This document shows, in pieces, positions 32,661 through 42,487 of a stretch of 64,000 bases of DNA (positions are counted from its first letter, which is position 1; every line of letters starts with the position of its first letter). The notes beneath the pieces were generated by a model, which saw only the letters and a list, made by a program, of their open reading frames with translations, was not told the DNA's origin and did no database searches. The position numbers and the translations under genes are program-made. The DNA comes from Fibrobacter sp. (lineage in GTDB: Bacteria > Fibrobacterota > Fibrobacteria > Fibrobacterales > Fibrobacteraceae), in contig JAKSIB010000016.1 in assembly GCA_024399065.1 (NCBI GenBank), positions 1 through 64,000 on the forward strand. Direction: 5' to 3'.

Positions 32661-32699
32661 AAAGAGCCGTTAGTTTTTTACTAACGGCTTCTTTTTTTT
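32661..32699 (+). terminator. Terminator of the tol-pal operon
   Basis: AGCCGTTAGT-TTTTT-ACTAACGGCT, then TCTTTTTTTT; A-rich upstream so possibly bidirectional with murA. Confidence 0.9.
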
Positions 32700-32750
32700 G
32701 TGTGACGTCGGCGGAGCGCGCAGACTCTGTTGAGAATTGCGCGGGCTTGG

Positions 32751-34028
32751 TTACGGTTCGTCGGCGTCGATGATGACGCGTTCGACGGATGCGCCCAAGG
32801 TTGCCATCTTGGCTTCGAAATCTTCGTAACCGCGGTCCAGATGATAGATGCGGCTGATCTTGGTTTCGCCTTCGGCAATGAGTGCGGCAAGGACCATGGC
32901 CATGCTGGCGCGAAGGTCGGTACCCATGACTTCGGCACCTTCAAGAGGAGCGCCGCCCTTGATGGTGGCGGTGTTGCCGGTGATGGTGATGTTTGCGCCC
33001 AGACGTTCCAGTTCAGCGACGTGCTTGAAACGGTCGTTGTAGACGGTATCCTGGATCATGCTGTTGCCCGGGATGGACAAGAGGGTTGCCATCAACGGAG
33101 CCTGCATATCGGTGGGATAGCCGGGGAAGGGGAGGGTCTGGATGGTGATAGGCTTCAGTTCCTGACCGCGGGCGTCTACTTCGGCCCAGTCAGCGCCAAC
33201 ATTCACCTTGCAGCCCATTTCGCGGAAGGCGTCCAGGGTGGAGGCGATGTGTTCAGGAATGATCTTGGTGACCTTCACGCGGCCACGGGTAATGGCGGCT
33301 CCGCAAAGGAAAGAACCTGCTTCGATACGGTCCGGGATGGTATAGCCATTGCCCGGGCGGAGGGCTTCGACGCCCTGCACCGTAAGGGTGCGTGTGCCGC
33401 GGCCCTGAATCTTGGCGCCCATACCGATGAGGTAGTCTACCAGGTTGTCAATTTCGGGTTCCAGTGCGGCGTTCTGGAGAACGCTGGTGCCCTTGGCGAG
33501 GGTTGCTGCCATCAAAACATTGACGGTGGCGCCTACGCTGGAAATGGGGAAGTGGAAGGTACCACCGGGGAGGCGTCCTTCGCAAGTTGCTTCAACGTAA
33601 CCGTGGGTCACTGTAATCTTGGCGCCCAAGGCTTCGAGACCCTTCAGGTGCAAGTCCACAGGACGGGGGCCCCAGGCACATCCGCCCGGAAGAGAAACGC
33701 GGCAACGTCCGAAACGAGCTACCAGAGGACCAAGCACGTAGAAGCTGGCGCGCATGGTTTTCACCAGTTCGTAAGGAGCTTCCAAATGATCTGCACCACG
33801 GGTGTCGATCTTTAAAACATGGGAATCACCACTGATACGGCAACCAATGACACGAAGCACGTCGGACATGGTCTTCATATCTTTCAGGTGGGGTACGTTG
33901 GTGATTTCGGAAACGCCATCAGCCAAAAGGGCTGCTGCCATCACGGCCAGCACGGCGTTCTTTGCACCGGAAATTTCCACATCGCCATCAAGAGGCTTTT
34001 TTACTTGAGGAACAATAAACTGATACAT
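32751..34028 (-). CDS. murA: UDP-N-acetylglucosamine 1-carboxyvinyltransferase
   Basis: First committed step of peptidoglycan synthesis: adds enolpyruvate from PEP to UDP-GlcNAc. 425 residues. GAKNAVL has the Lys-Asn pair (23-24); the active-site loop SLPGGCAWGPRPVDLHLKG has Cys117, the fosfomycin target, so this is the Cys rather than the Asp form. GYPTDMQAP and VYNDRFKHVAEL are the family's catalytic Asp and Arg regions. ATG at 34028; AGAGAG upstream. Single gene followed on the same strand by nothing before the terminator. Confidence 0.96.
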   Translation of the reverse strand: MYQFIVPQVKKPLDGDVEISGAKNAVLAVMAAALLADGVSEITNVPHLKDMKTMSDVLRVIGCRISGDSHVLKIDTRGADHLEAPYELVKTMRASFYVLGPLVARFGRCRVSLPGGCAWGPRPVDLHLKGLEALGAKITVTHGYVEATCEGRLPGGTFHFPISSVGATVNVLMAATLAKGTSVLQNAALEPEIDNLVDYLIGMGAKIQGRGTRTLTVQGVEALRPGNGYTIPDRIEAGSFLCGAAITRGRVKVTKIIPEHIASTLDAFREMGCKVNVGADWAEVDARGQELKPITIQTLPFPGYPTDMQAPLMATLLSIPGNSMIQDTVYNDRFKHVAELERLGANITITGNTATIKGGAPLEGAEVMGTDLRASMAMVLAALIAEGETKISRIYHLDRGYEDFEAKMATLGASVERVIIDADEP

Positions 34029-34053
34029 ACTACTCTCTGAGATTTTCTAAAAC

Positions 34054-34854
34054 TTACTTTTTCTTGCTAACGGTGGCAGGCCTTTGTTCGTAAACGACGC
34101 GTGTTTTGGCGATCCAGTCGTGCAAGGCTCTACGCTGGGGGTCCACCATGACAATCAGGTAGCCGAGACCATAGAACAGCAAGGTGAACTGGGTGAACAA
34201 ACTTGCCACATAGCGGAGGGCGCTTGCGATCCAACCAATCTTTTCCTGGCCCACAACTTCGACGTGGAGGTGGAACAATCGCTTGCCCGGAGTTGAAGAA
34301 TGGATTGCGGTGAAGACCACAAAATAGATTGCCTGGAAAAATCCCCAGACTCCGATGAACAAGTTCATGCCGGGGGCGTCCAAAAGTTTTGTTGCGGTTT
34401 CGTTATTGGAAGGGTCGCTGGCGTAGGTTGTAAATGCGTTTGCGATGGTGTCCACATCGATGAGCTGCAACTGACCCATGATCATCATGATAATGATGCC
34501 GAATGCAGACAAAATAATGTTGTCTACGCAGTAGGCTGCTCCGCGAACGATGAATCCTGCATATCGCTTCTGGGCCTTATGTTCTGCTAAAATTGCTTCC
34601 AGGGCGGCCTTGATTTGTTCTTCTTCGGACAATTTTTCGGCGTCAGATTCTGTGTTTCCAATGGCAGAATCGCCCATGTCCTTTGCTTCGGAAGTTTCTT
34701 CCCAGCGGACCCAGGCTTCCATGCCGGAGTGCCAAACCAAGGTTTCGTTTTTGATTTCGCCGGCTTTGACAAAGTCCTTGATTTCTTCGATAGAATAGGG
34801 ACCCTTGCGGCGTTCTCCATCAGTGATGGATTCATCTATATAATACCAAGTCAT
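34054..34854 (-). CDS. GYF_2/RDD-family membrane protein
   Basis: 266 residues. The N-terminal ~55 residues are a GYF_2 domain (TWYYIDES, GPYSIEEIKDFVKAGEI, ETLVWHSGMEAWVRW), a peptide-binding module. An acidic spacer is followed by an RDD domain with three to four spans (RYAGFIVRGAAYCVDNIIL, STPGKRLFHLHVEV, LHDWIAKTRVVYEQRP). Many bacteria pair these domains in inner-membrane proteins of unknown role. Start placed at ATG 34854 because GYF sequence begins there; 13 upstream in-frame codons are discarded. It lies just upstream of murA (25-base gap). Confidence 0.85.
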   Translation of the reverse strand: MTWYYIDESITDGERRKGPYSIEEIKDFVKAGEIKNETLVWHSGMEAWVRWEETSEAKDMGDSAIGNTESDAEKLSEEEQIKAALEAILAEHKAQKRYAGFIVRGAAYCVDNIILSAFGIIIMMIMGQLQLIDVDTIANAFTTYASDPSNNETATKLLDAPGMNLFIGVWGFFQAIYFVVFTAIHSSTPGKRLFHLHVEVVGQEKIGWIASALRYVASLFTQFTLLFYGLGYLIVMVDPQRRALHDWIAKTRVVYEQRPATVSKKK

Positions 34855-34918
34855 ACAGGGTACAATGTAGTAAATCCAAAGCCGTATGCACAAAAAAAAG
34901 CTACCTTTGGGAGGTATG

Positions 34919-37906
34919 ATGAATTTTAAGATTGGCCAGCGCTATGTAAGTCAATCGGAACCTGCTCTGGGACTTGGTATCGTCACAGAAGTTCAGGCCC
35001 GTATTGTCAAGATTTCTTTCCCCGCGGTGAATGATCTTCGTTTATATCGTTCCGATACGGCTCCGGTAGATCGATTTGTTCTTGCTCAAGGCGAAACTGC
35101 AAAAAGTGAAAAGGGCGTTTCCTTTACCATCGAAAACGTGAAGGAAGTGGACGGTATCATGGTCTATGAAGGCCGTGCTGGTCGTTCCATGAAGGAATCT
35201 GAACTGAACGCCAAGATTTCCATTGCCCGTCCGGCAGATTTGTTCCGTGCCCTCATGGAAAACCGCATTTCCAACAGCGGCCAATTCCAGCGTCGCGAAA
35301 GCGCCATGGACTTGTCCTGCAAGTGGATTTCTTCCCCGGTCCGCGGTATGATCGGTCCCCGCGTAAGCAAGATTCCGCACCAGTATTACCTGTGCCATCG
35401 CGCTTGCTCCAGTTCTACCTTGCCTCGCTTGATGCTCTCCGACGAAGTGGGCTTGGGTAAGACTATCGAAGCAGGCATGATTTGGCATGCCCTCAAGGCT
35501 CGTGGTCGTATCACTCGCACCTTGATTATTGTTCCGGAGACTTTGAAGCACCAGTGGCTCATCGAAATGAAGCGTCGCTTCAACCACCTGTTCACCTTGG
35601 TGGACGAAGGTTACCTGAAGGGTCTTTTCGTTGCCGATGACGACGATAAGCCGAATCCGTTCTCCTTGGCCAACGACATTATTTGTTCCATTGACTTCTT
35701 GATTAAGCAGCCGGCCTTGATTGAAGACTTGCTGAAGACCAATTGGGACATGACCATTATCGATGAAGCCCACCACCTGGTGTGCGAAGATGGCTTTACC
35801 AGCCACGAATACCTCTTGGCCAATGCTGTAATCCAGCGTTCCAAGGGCGTTCTTCTTTTGACTGGAACTCCGCTCCAGTTCCATCCGGAATCTCAGTTCA
35901 ACCGCTTGAAGATGTTGGACCCGGTGCGCTTTGCGGATTACAATAACTTTATCAAGGATCAGGACGCTTACCGCAAGTTGGTGAACGAGTTGAACAAGCT
36001 GCCGACAGACCCTGGCCAGCAGATGAGCTGGGATGACTTGAATGAAATCGTTCCCAAGAAGTCCATCATCCGCCCGTGGCTTGAACAGGAAAGTGCAAAG
36101 TCCATGTCTGCCGACGAATGGATCCGCCGCATTGTAGATGCCGTGGGTACTGGTTCCGTGGTGTTCCGTAATACCCGTAAGGGCGTGGGCGGTTTCCCTA
36201 AGCGCGTGCTGGACGAAGTTGCCCTGGACCCGAATCCCAACTACCGCGACATGGTGAACGCCGCTGCAGAACAGGACCTGGACATGTCCACGGACATTCA
36301 GGAAAACGGTTTGCTCTGCACTAGCTATTCCGATGCATGGCCTTTGGACGAACGTTACGTATGGCTCAAGAAGTTCCTGAAGGAACACCAGAACGACAAG
36401 GTCCTCTTGATTTGCGAATCCATCGAAGTGGTTCTTGCATTGGAAGCCTTGCTTACCGAATACATGGGCCCGGGCGCATTCTCCATGTTCCACGAGAACA
36501 TGACTATCATGGCTCGCGACAAGGCTGCCGCAAACTTCAGTAAGGAAAACGGTGCAAACCTCTTGATCGCTTCTGAAATCGGTTCCGAAGGCCGTAACTT
36601 CCAGTTTGCCCATCATTTGATTTTGTTCGACCTGCCGCTGGATGCTTCCTTGGTGGAACAGCGTATTGGTCGTTTGGACCGTATCGGTCAGAACGAAAAC
36701 ATCATCATCCACGTGCCTTATGTAAAGGGCTCCGGTCAGGAAGTGATGTTCCGCTGGTATCATAACGGCTTGAACGCTTTCGGTACTCCCATGATGAGCG
36801 GTGGCGAACTGTTCCTCAAGTATACCGATGAACTTATTGCCGCCTTGGCAGAACCTGGCCCGCTGCTGCAGCACTTCATCGATGATGTGATTCCGCAGGT
36901 CAAAAAGGACTGCGAAGCCATGCGCAAGAATATTGAAAAGGGCCGTGACCGCTTGCTGGAATTCAATTCCCGCAATCCCGAGAAGGCTAAGGAAATCACC
37001 GACGAAATTGAACGCGTCGATGCTATTCCTGACTTGCAGACCTTGGTGTTCTCTTCCTTGATGGAACGTGGTCTTGAAATTGAAAAGAGCAAGATCCCGG
37101 GTTGCTTCATTGTGACCATGGGTACCCAGGTGGAAGCTGGTTCTGTGCCGGGCATGCCCGAATCTGTGGGCGGTATTCCGGGTAGCAGTAGCGCTGGTGG
37201 CCGTGTGGTTCAGGAAGTGGGCAACTTTGAAGAAGGTTCCGGTGGTGGCGATGATGACGCTCGCTATAGCGATGCTTCCAGCCTTACCATTACCTTCGAC
37301 CGTAAGGTGGCCATGGTTCATGACGAAGTGGATTTCGTCAGCTTGGAACATCCACTGTCCCAGGGTGTGCTGGACTTTGAAACCACCTTGGATAACGGCG
37401 CTGTGTCCTGCAACATTTGGCAGAACTCCGGTATGCGTGGCTTGATCATGCAGTACAATTTTGCTGTAGACTTCGCCATTTCCGAAGAATGGGGCGTGTC
37501 TGACTTGGCAGGTCCTCGTTACCTGACTGTGTTGGTGAACCCCACTGGCGAAGACTTGAGCGATAAGGTTCCTGAACTTGCAAATGCTTCCTTCAAGGAT
37601 GTGGCTGTTCCTCAGGGCAATCCTGCAGTGAACATGACCTTGAAGTACTTCAGCAAGGATGGCTTGGCCATTGCTCGCCGCAATGCCATGACTCAGGCCA
37701 AGGAATGGGCTGAACAAGCTGCAGAAGCTGTGGAAGCTCGCGCAGAACAGGAATATCAACGTATGAACCACTTGCTGATGATGCGTGGCAAGGCTGGCAA
37801 TAACACCCAGCTGCAGCAGCTCCGCAAGAACGTTCAGGAATGGAAGAAGATTATTTCCAACCCGCAGCTCCGTCTGGACGCAATCCGCCTTCTGGTCTGC
37901 CGTTAA
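34919..37906 (+). CDS. rapA: RapA-like SNF2 ATPase (RNA polymerase recycling)
   Basis: 995 residues, close to E. coli RapA (968). The N-terminus NFKIGQRYVSQSEPALGLG aligns with RapA's tudor-like start; the ATPase core shows LSDEVGLGKTIEAGMIWH (motif I), IIVPETLKHQW, TIIDEAHHL (motif II), LLLTGTPLQ (III) and VEQRIGRLDRIGQ (VI). RapA frees stalled RNA polymerase. A Gly/Ser/Asp-rich insert (GGIPGSSSAGG region) interrupts the C-terminal part. Two ATGs follow GGGAGG; 34919 is best spaced and matches RapA. Confidence 0.9.
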   Translation: MNFKIGQRYVSQSEPALGLGIVTEVQARIVKISFPAVNDLRLYRSDTAPVDRFVLAQGETAKSEKGVSFTIENVKEVDGIMVYEGRAGRSMKESELNAKISIARPADLFRALMENRISNSGQFQRRESAMDLSCKWISSPVRGMIGPRVSKIPHQYYLCHRACSSSTLPRLMLSDEVGLGKTIEAGMIWHALKARGRITRTLIIVPETLKHQWLIEMKRRFNHLFTLVDEGYLKGLFVADDDDKPNPFSLANDIICSIDFLIKQPALIEDLLKTNWDMTIIDEAHHLVCEDGFTSHEYLLANAVIQRSKGVLLLTGTPLQFHPESQFNRLKMLDPVRFADYNNFIKDQDAYRKLVNELNKLPTDPGQQMSWDDLNEIVPKKSIIRPWLEQESAKSMSADEWIRRIVDAVGTGSVVFRNTRKGVGGFPKRVLDEVALDPNPNYRDMVNAAAEQDLDMSTDIQENGLLCTSYSDAWPLDERYVWLKKFLKEHQNDKVLLICESIEVVLALEALLTEYMGPGAFSMFHENMTIMARDKAAANFSKENGANLLIASEIGSEGRNFQFAHHLILFDLPLDASLVEQRIGRLDRIGQNENIIIHVPYVKGSGQEVMFRWYHNGLNAFGTPMMSGGELFLKYTDELIAALAEPGPLLQHFIDDVIPQVKKDCEAMRKNIEKGRDRLLEFNSRNPEKAKEITDEIERVDAIPDLQTLVFSSLMERGLEIEKSKIPGCFIVTMGTQVEAGSVPGMPESVGGIPGSSSAGGRVVQEVGNFEEGSGGGDDDARYSDASSLTITFDRKVAMVHDEVDFVSLEHPLSQGVLDFETTLDNGAVSCNIWQNSGMRGLIMQYNFAVDFAISEEWGVSDLAGPRYLTVLVNPTGEDLSDKVPELANASFKDVAVPQGNPAVNMTLKYFSKDGLAIARRNAMTQAKEWAEQAAEAVEARAEQEYQRMNHLLMMRGKAGNNTQLQQLRKNVQEWKKIISNPQLRLDAIRLLVCR

Positions 37907-37910
37907 TATT

Positions 37911-37952
37911 GAACCTCGAACCTCGAACCTCGGGCCTCGCGCCTCGAACCTG
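37911..37952 (+). repeat. NNNCCTS heptad array before proB start
   Basis: Six perfect 7-bp units: GAACCTC three times, GGGCCTC, GCGCCTC, GAACCTG; then ATT and ATG. It begins within five bases of the rapA stop and fills the gap. Confidence 0.88.
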
Positions 37953-37955
37953 ATT

Positions 37956-39095
37956 ATGAGTGAATTAAGAAAGAACATTTTGAACGAAGCCCACCGCATT
38001 GTGGTGAAGATTGGTTCCCGTATTCTCGTGGACTCCGAAAAGGGCGGCGTACGTACCCGTTACATCCAGAAGTTGGCAGACTCCGTTGCCCGCCTCATGG
38101 AAGCCGGCAAGGAAGTGGTGATTGTGACTTCCGGCGCTGTGGGTACCGGCATGAGTCAGCTGGGTTACAAGGAAAAGCCGACGGTCATTGCAGAAAAGCA
38201 GGCTTGCGCTGCTGTGGGCCAGATCGACTTGATGTACGCTTACCGCGAAATGTTCCGCTGGTGCCAACTTTCTGTGGGTCAGATTCTTTTGTCTGCAGAT
38301 GACTTCCGTGACCGCGGCCGTTACAAGAATTTGCAGAACACCATCAAGGCTATGCTTGCCCGCAAGATTGTTCCCATCATCAATGAAAACGACTCTCTTG
38401 CTGTGGCTGAAATCAAGGTGGGCGATAACGACAAACTGAGTAGTGACGTCGCGCTCTTCTTGGATGCCGACCTGCTCTTGATCTTTACTGACGAAGATGG
38501 TCTCTTCGATGACAATCCGAAGAAGAACCCCAATGCTCGTTTGCTCCGCTTTGTTCCGGAAATTACTCCCGCAGTTCTTGCTCTTGCAGGTAAGCCTGGC
38601 GAAGCCGGCTCCGCTGTAAGTACTGGCGGTATGCGCAGTAAGCTTGAAGCGATTCGTAATGTGACTAAGAGCGGTTGCAATGCTTTCCTTGCTTGCGGTA
38701 TGCGCGTGCTTCCTCACGAAGTGGTGCTGGAACAGGCTGAAGGTACGTTGTTCGTAGGCTCTGCCAAGAAGCTGAACAGCCGTCAGCGTTGGCTCAGCTT
38801 TATTACCACTCCCCGCGGAAGCGTTGTGGTGGATGAAGGTGGCGTAAAGGCATTGCGTGAAAAGCATTCCAGCTTGTTGCCTGTTGGCGTTGTTGCTGTG
38901 AAGAAGCACTTTGACAAGGGCGACTTGATCGAAGTCCTTAGCCCCAAGGGTGAAGCCGTCGCCCGCGGTGTTGCAAAGTTTGATAGCGAAACTTTGAAGC
39001 TGGTGCTTCATAAGAAAACTTCTGAAATCCACGCCTTGCTGGGCAAGGACGTGGCTGATGAACTTATTCATAAAAACGACCTGGTCGTGTTCTAG
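37956..39095 (+). CDS. proB: Glutamate 5-kinase
   Basis: First step of proline synthesis: ATP-dependent phosphorylation of glutamate. 379 residues: an amino-acid-kinase domain (~1-270) with VVKIGSRILV, VTSGAVGTGM, KQACAAVGQ, INENDSLAV and FTDEDGLFDDNPKKNPNA, and a C-terminal PUA domain (~285-379). The frame is open far upstream through rapA, but ATG 37956 gives the family N-terminus. It sits three bases after the heptad array, with no Shine-Dalgarno. scpB follows. Confidence 0.95.
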   Translation: MSELRKNILNEAHRIVVKIGSRILVDSEKGGVRTRYIQKLADSVARLMEAGKEVVIVTSGAVGTGMSQLGYKEKPTVIAEKQACAAVGQIDLMYAYREMFRWCQLSVGQILLSADDFRDRGRYKNLQNTIKAMLARKIVPIINENDSLAVAEIKVGDNDKLSSDVALFLDADLLLIFTDEDGLFDDNPKKNPNARLLRFVPEITPAVLALAGKPGEAGSAVSTGGMRSKLEAIRNVTKSGCNAFLACGMRVLPHEVVLEQAEGTLFVGSAKKLNSRQRWLSFITTPRGSVVVDEGGVKALREKHSSLLPVGVVAVKKHFDKGDLIEVLSPKGEAVARGVAKFDSETLKLVLHKKTSEIHALLGKDVADELIHKNDLVVF

Positions 39096-39110
39096 TAAGA
39101 GGCTTGCAAT

Positions 39111-39818
39111 ATGGCAGAAGATCAGAACTTAGATGAATTGGCCGAAGAATCTGCGGAACTTCCTAAAGTTGAAAGTCAGGAAGATCTCGCCCGTATTATC
39201 CAGGCCCTGGTTTTTGCATCGCCCGATGTGGTGACCCTGAAGAAGCTCCGTGAAATTCTTGGAGACTTCTTGGATGCTCGTTTGGTGTCCGACGCTTTGA
39301 TCGCTGCCAACGACTCCTTGAACAAGATCAATTCTCCGTTTGAAATTGTGGAACAGGCCGGTGGCTATCGCTTCCGTACCCGCGCCAAGTATTATCCTTG
39401 GGTCCGCAAGTTGTTCCCGGATGTTAATGCTCGTCGCTTGAGCCAGGCTGCTCTGGAAACCTTGGCTGTGATTGCTTATCAGCAGCCCATTACCAAGGCC
39501 GCCATCGAACAGGTCCGTGGCGTTTCTTCTGCAGATGGTCCCATCCGTAACTTGCTGGATAAGAAGTTTATCGCATTGGGTGCCCGCGCAGAAACTGTAG
39601 GCAACCCCTACACTTACGTGACTACACAGGAATTCATGAAGTACTTCGGAATTAACCGCATTCCCGAAGACTTGCCCCGCCTTCGCGAATTCAGTGAACT
39701 TCTGGAAGCCGGTGCTCTGGTACCTCAGTACGCCAAGCCGGAATCCATCGCCACTGAAGAGCCCAAGGAACCGGAAGAAAATCCGGATCAGGTTGAACTT
39801 TCCATGGGAGACTTGTAA
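39111..39818 (+). CDS. scpB: Chromosome segregation and condensation protein ScpB
   Basis: Winged-helix subunit of the SMC-ScpAB condensin complex. 235 residues: LARIIQALVFASPDVVTLKKL, FRTRAKYYPWV, RLSQAALETLAVIAYQQPIT and VRGVSSADGPIRNLLDK are diagnostic. N- and C-terminal acidic extensions flank the paired winged helices. TAAGAGG lies 8 bases before ATG. Its stop shares a base with the mutS start (TAATG), implying translational coupling. Confidence 0.95.
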   Translation: MAEDQNLDELAEESAELPKVESQEDLARIIQALVFASPDVVTLKKLREILGDFLDARLVSDALIAANDSLNKINSPFEIVEQAGGYRFRTRAKYYPWVRKLFPDVNARRLSQAALETLAVIAYQQPITKAAIEQVRGVSSADGPIRNLLDKKFIALGARAETVGNPYTYVTTQEFMKYFGINRIPEDLPRLREFSELLEAGALVPQYAKPESIATEEPKEPEENPDQVELSMGDL

Positions 39819-42478
39819 TGGCCTGCACTCCGTTGATGCAGCAGTATTACGATATCAAGGCTCAAAACCCTGGTTGTATTCTGTTCTTTAGAATGGGTGA
39901 CTTCTTTGAACTTTTCGAAGAAGACGCTGTTATCGCCTCTAAGATTTTGGGCATTACTCTCACAAGCCGTAACAACGGTGCTTCCGGCGCTACACCTCTT
40001 TGCGGTTTCCCGCACCACGCTGCGGAACGTTACGTTCCCAAGATGGTTGCAGCAGGTTACCGAGTGGCTATTTGCGAACAGGTGGAAGACCCGAAGCTTG
40101 CCAAGGGAATCGTCAAGCGCGATATTGTTGAAATTATCAGTGCCGGCACCGCCATGAACGAAGCCAACCTGGACGCCAAGGAAGCAAACTACCTTTGCGC
40201 CTATGTTCCGGGAACTGCGGAAAAAGCTGGCGCGGGTTCCGAAAATGCCGACGGCAAGTCTGCCGAGATGGCCGTGTTTGCCATTGCCGATGTGACCACC
40301 GGTTATTTGGCTACTTGCAAGAGCTCCGTTCAGGCTTTTGAATGTGAATTCTGTCGCCGCATGCCTAAGGAAATTGTCGTGCCCGAAGGTTGCAAGATTC
40401 CTGCCGGCGTCATGGACTTGGTGAAGTCCGAAAACATTTTGATTACAGAACTGCCTGCATTCCAGTTTGGCGTTGAAGCCGCCAAGGATACGCTGTTCTC
40501 TCATTTCAAGGTGGAAGCCTTGGACGGTCTCGGCTTGGATGGCCGCGATGAAGAAACTTCCGTGACTGGTGCTCTTCTGCAGTACTTGATGTACCAGAAA
40601 AAATCTGAACTTTCCCACTTTACGAACCTCGAGATTCTGAATCTTGATGACTACATGACGCTGGATCCCAGCACCCTTCGTAACCTGGAATTGGTTCGCC
40701 CGCTGAACGCAGATGACATTAGCAGCACCCTTTGCTATGTTCTCGACTTTACCGTCACTGCCATGGGTGGCAGAACTTTGAAGGATTGGGTGAGCCATCC
40801 GTTGATTTCCGTGGACCGCATCAAGGAACGCGAAGAAGCGGTGAATGAATTGGTGAACAATCCTGTGGCTCTTGACGAATTGAAGGAATCTCTCACTTCC
40901 ATTCTGGATATGGAACGCTTGATGGGCCGTGTGGGCTCCGGACGTGCCAATGCCCGTGACCTTGCTGGTATGGGACGCTCCTTGTCTCAGGCTTCCAAGG
41001 TGGCCGATGTTCTTGAAGGTTTGCGTTCTCCCATTTTCGAACCCATGCGCGAAGCTTTGATTCTCGCCAAGGGTAGGGGAGAGGAACTTCTTAGTCAGTT
41101 CAATGATGATTTGCCCATGACTGTCCGCGAAGGTGGCATGATTCGCGAAGGTGCCAATGCTGAATTGGACCAGCTGAATGCCAACATCAAGGATAAACGT
41201 CAGTGGATTGCTTCCTTGGAAACCCGCGAAAAGGAACGCCTTGGCATCCCCAGTATCAAGGTGGGTTACAACAAGGTGTTTGGTTACTACATCGAAGTGA
41301 CCCGCGCCGCCATGGCCAAGGCAACGAATCCGATTCCCGACGAATACATTCGTAAGCAGACTACGGTGAATGCAGAACGTTACATCACTCCGGAAATGAA
41401 GGAATGCGAATCCGTCATTAGCAATGCCGAAGTGAACATTCACGCTCTGGAATACAAGATCTTTAGCGAACTTCGCGAACGCGTCAATTCCTGGCGTGCA
41501 GAACTTCAGGAAATTGCAAACGCCATCGCACGCGTGGATACGCTGTACAGCTTTGCCCGCGCCGCACGTAAGTACAATTACGTTTGCCCCGAAGTCTTCG
41601 AAGGTTCCGGCATCGAAATCAAGGGTGGTTTCCATCCGGTGATTGTTGCTGTGAATCCGGACCTGGACTTCATTAGCAATGACGTGAAGCTTTCGCCCGA
41701 GGCGACCCGATTGATGCTTATTACCGGCCCGAATATGGCTGGTAAATCTACTTACCTGCGTCAGACCGGCCTCATCGTATTGATGGCACAAATAGGCTGC
41801 TTCGTGCCTGCAGAAAGCGCCCGCATTGGCGTTGTGGACCGCATCTTCACCCGCGTGGGTGCAAGTGACCGCTTAAGTCGCGGCCTCTCTACCTTCATGG
41901 TGGAAATGATTGAAACCGCAAACATTCTGCGTAACGCTACCTCCCATAGCCTTGTTCTTCTGGACGAAATCGGCCGCGGTACCAGTACCTTTGACGGCCT
42001 CTCCATTGCCTGGGCTATCGTAGAAACTCTTCATGACGAGCCCGCCCGCGCAGCCCTAACGCTGTTTGCAACCCACTACCACGAATTGACCGGCCTTGTG
42101 GACGACTTGGAACATGCCGGCAACTATCAGGTAGCCGTTCAGGAAAAGGGCGACAAGCTCATCTTCTTGCATAAGATTCTGGAAGGTGCTTGCGACTCCA
42201 GCTATGGTATCCATGTGGCTGAAATGGCTGGCTTACCCAACAACGTTCTCCGCCGCGCCCGCAAGATCTTGCTCCGCTTGGAAAAGCACAAGATCGACCC
42301 CAGCGACGAAGCCGCCAACAAGAAACTGAAGGAAAAGCCTCAGGTGGATCTCTTTGCTCCTCCCGATGAAAGCTCCACCCTCCTCAAGGAAGAAGTGCGC
42401 CGCCTCCGTCCGGAAGAAATGACTCCCATGCAGGCTCTTCAAACCTTGATGGACCTGAAGGAACATTACGGAAAGTAA
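39818..42478 (+). CDS. mutS: DNA mismatch repair protein MutS
   Basis: Recognises mismatches and recruits MutL. 886 residues. The mismatch-binding Phe-x-Glu is in RMGDFFELFEED (N-terminus); connector, lever and clamp domains follow; the ATPase shows TGPNMAGKSTYLRQ (Walker A), the ABC-type signature region SRGLSTFMVEM and VLLDEIGRGTS (Walker B), with FATHYHELT after it. A short Ala/Gly/Lys insert occurs in domain I (AEKAGAGSENADGKSAEM). Start overlaps the scpB stop by one base. Confidence 0.97.
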   Translation: MACTPLMQQYYDIKAQNPGCILFFRMGDFFELFEEDAVIASKILGITLTSRNNGASGATPLCGFPHHAAERYVPKMVAAGYRVAICEQVEDPKLAKGIVKRDIVEIISAGTAMNEANLDAKEANYLCAYVPGTAEKAGAGSENADGKSAEMAVFAIADVTTGYLATCKSSVQAFECEFCRRMPKEIVVPEGCKIPAGVMDLVKSENILITELPAFQFGVEAAKDTLFSHFKVEALDGLGLDGRDEETSVTGALLQYLMYQKKSELSHFTNLEILNLDDYMTLDPSTLRNLELVRPLNADDISSTLCYVLDFTVTAMGGRTLKDWVSHPLISVDRIKEREEAVNELVNNPVALDELKESLTSILDMERLMGRVGSGRANARDLAGMGRSLSQASKVADVLEGLRSPIFEPMREALILAKGRGEELLSQFNDDLPMTVREGGMIREGANAELDQLNANIKDKRQWIASLETREKERLGIPSIKVGYNKVFGYYIEVTRAAMAKATNPIPDEYIRKQTTVNAERYITPEMKECESVISNAEVNIHALEYKIFSELRERVNSWRAELQEIANAIARVDTLYSFARAARKYNYVCPEVFEGSGIEIKGGFHPVIVAVNPDLDFISNDVKLSPEATRLMLITGPNMAGKSTYLRQTGLIVLMAQIGCFVPAESARIGVVDRIFTRVGASDRLSRGLSTFMVEMIETANILRNATSHSLVLLDEIGRGTSTFDGLSIAWAIVETLHDEPARAALTLFATHYHELTGLVDDLEHAGNYQVAVQEKGDKLIFLHKILEGACDSSYGIHVAEMAGLPNNVLRRARKILLRLEKHKIDPSDEAANKKLKEKPQVDLFAPPDESSTLLKEEVRRLRPEEMTPMQALQTLMDLKEHYGK

Positions 42479-42487
42479 GTTTTCATC

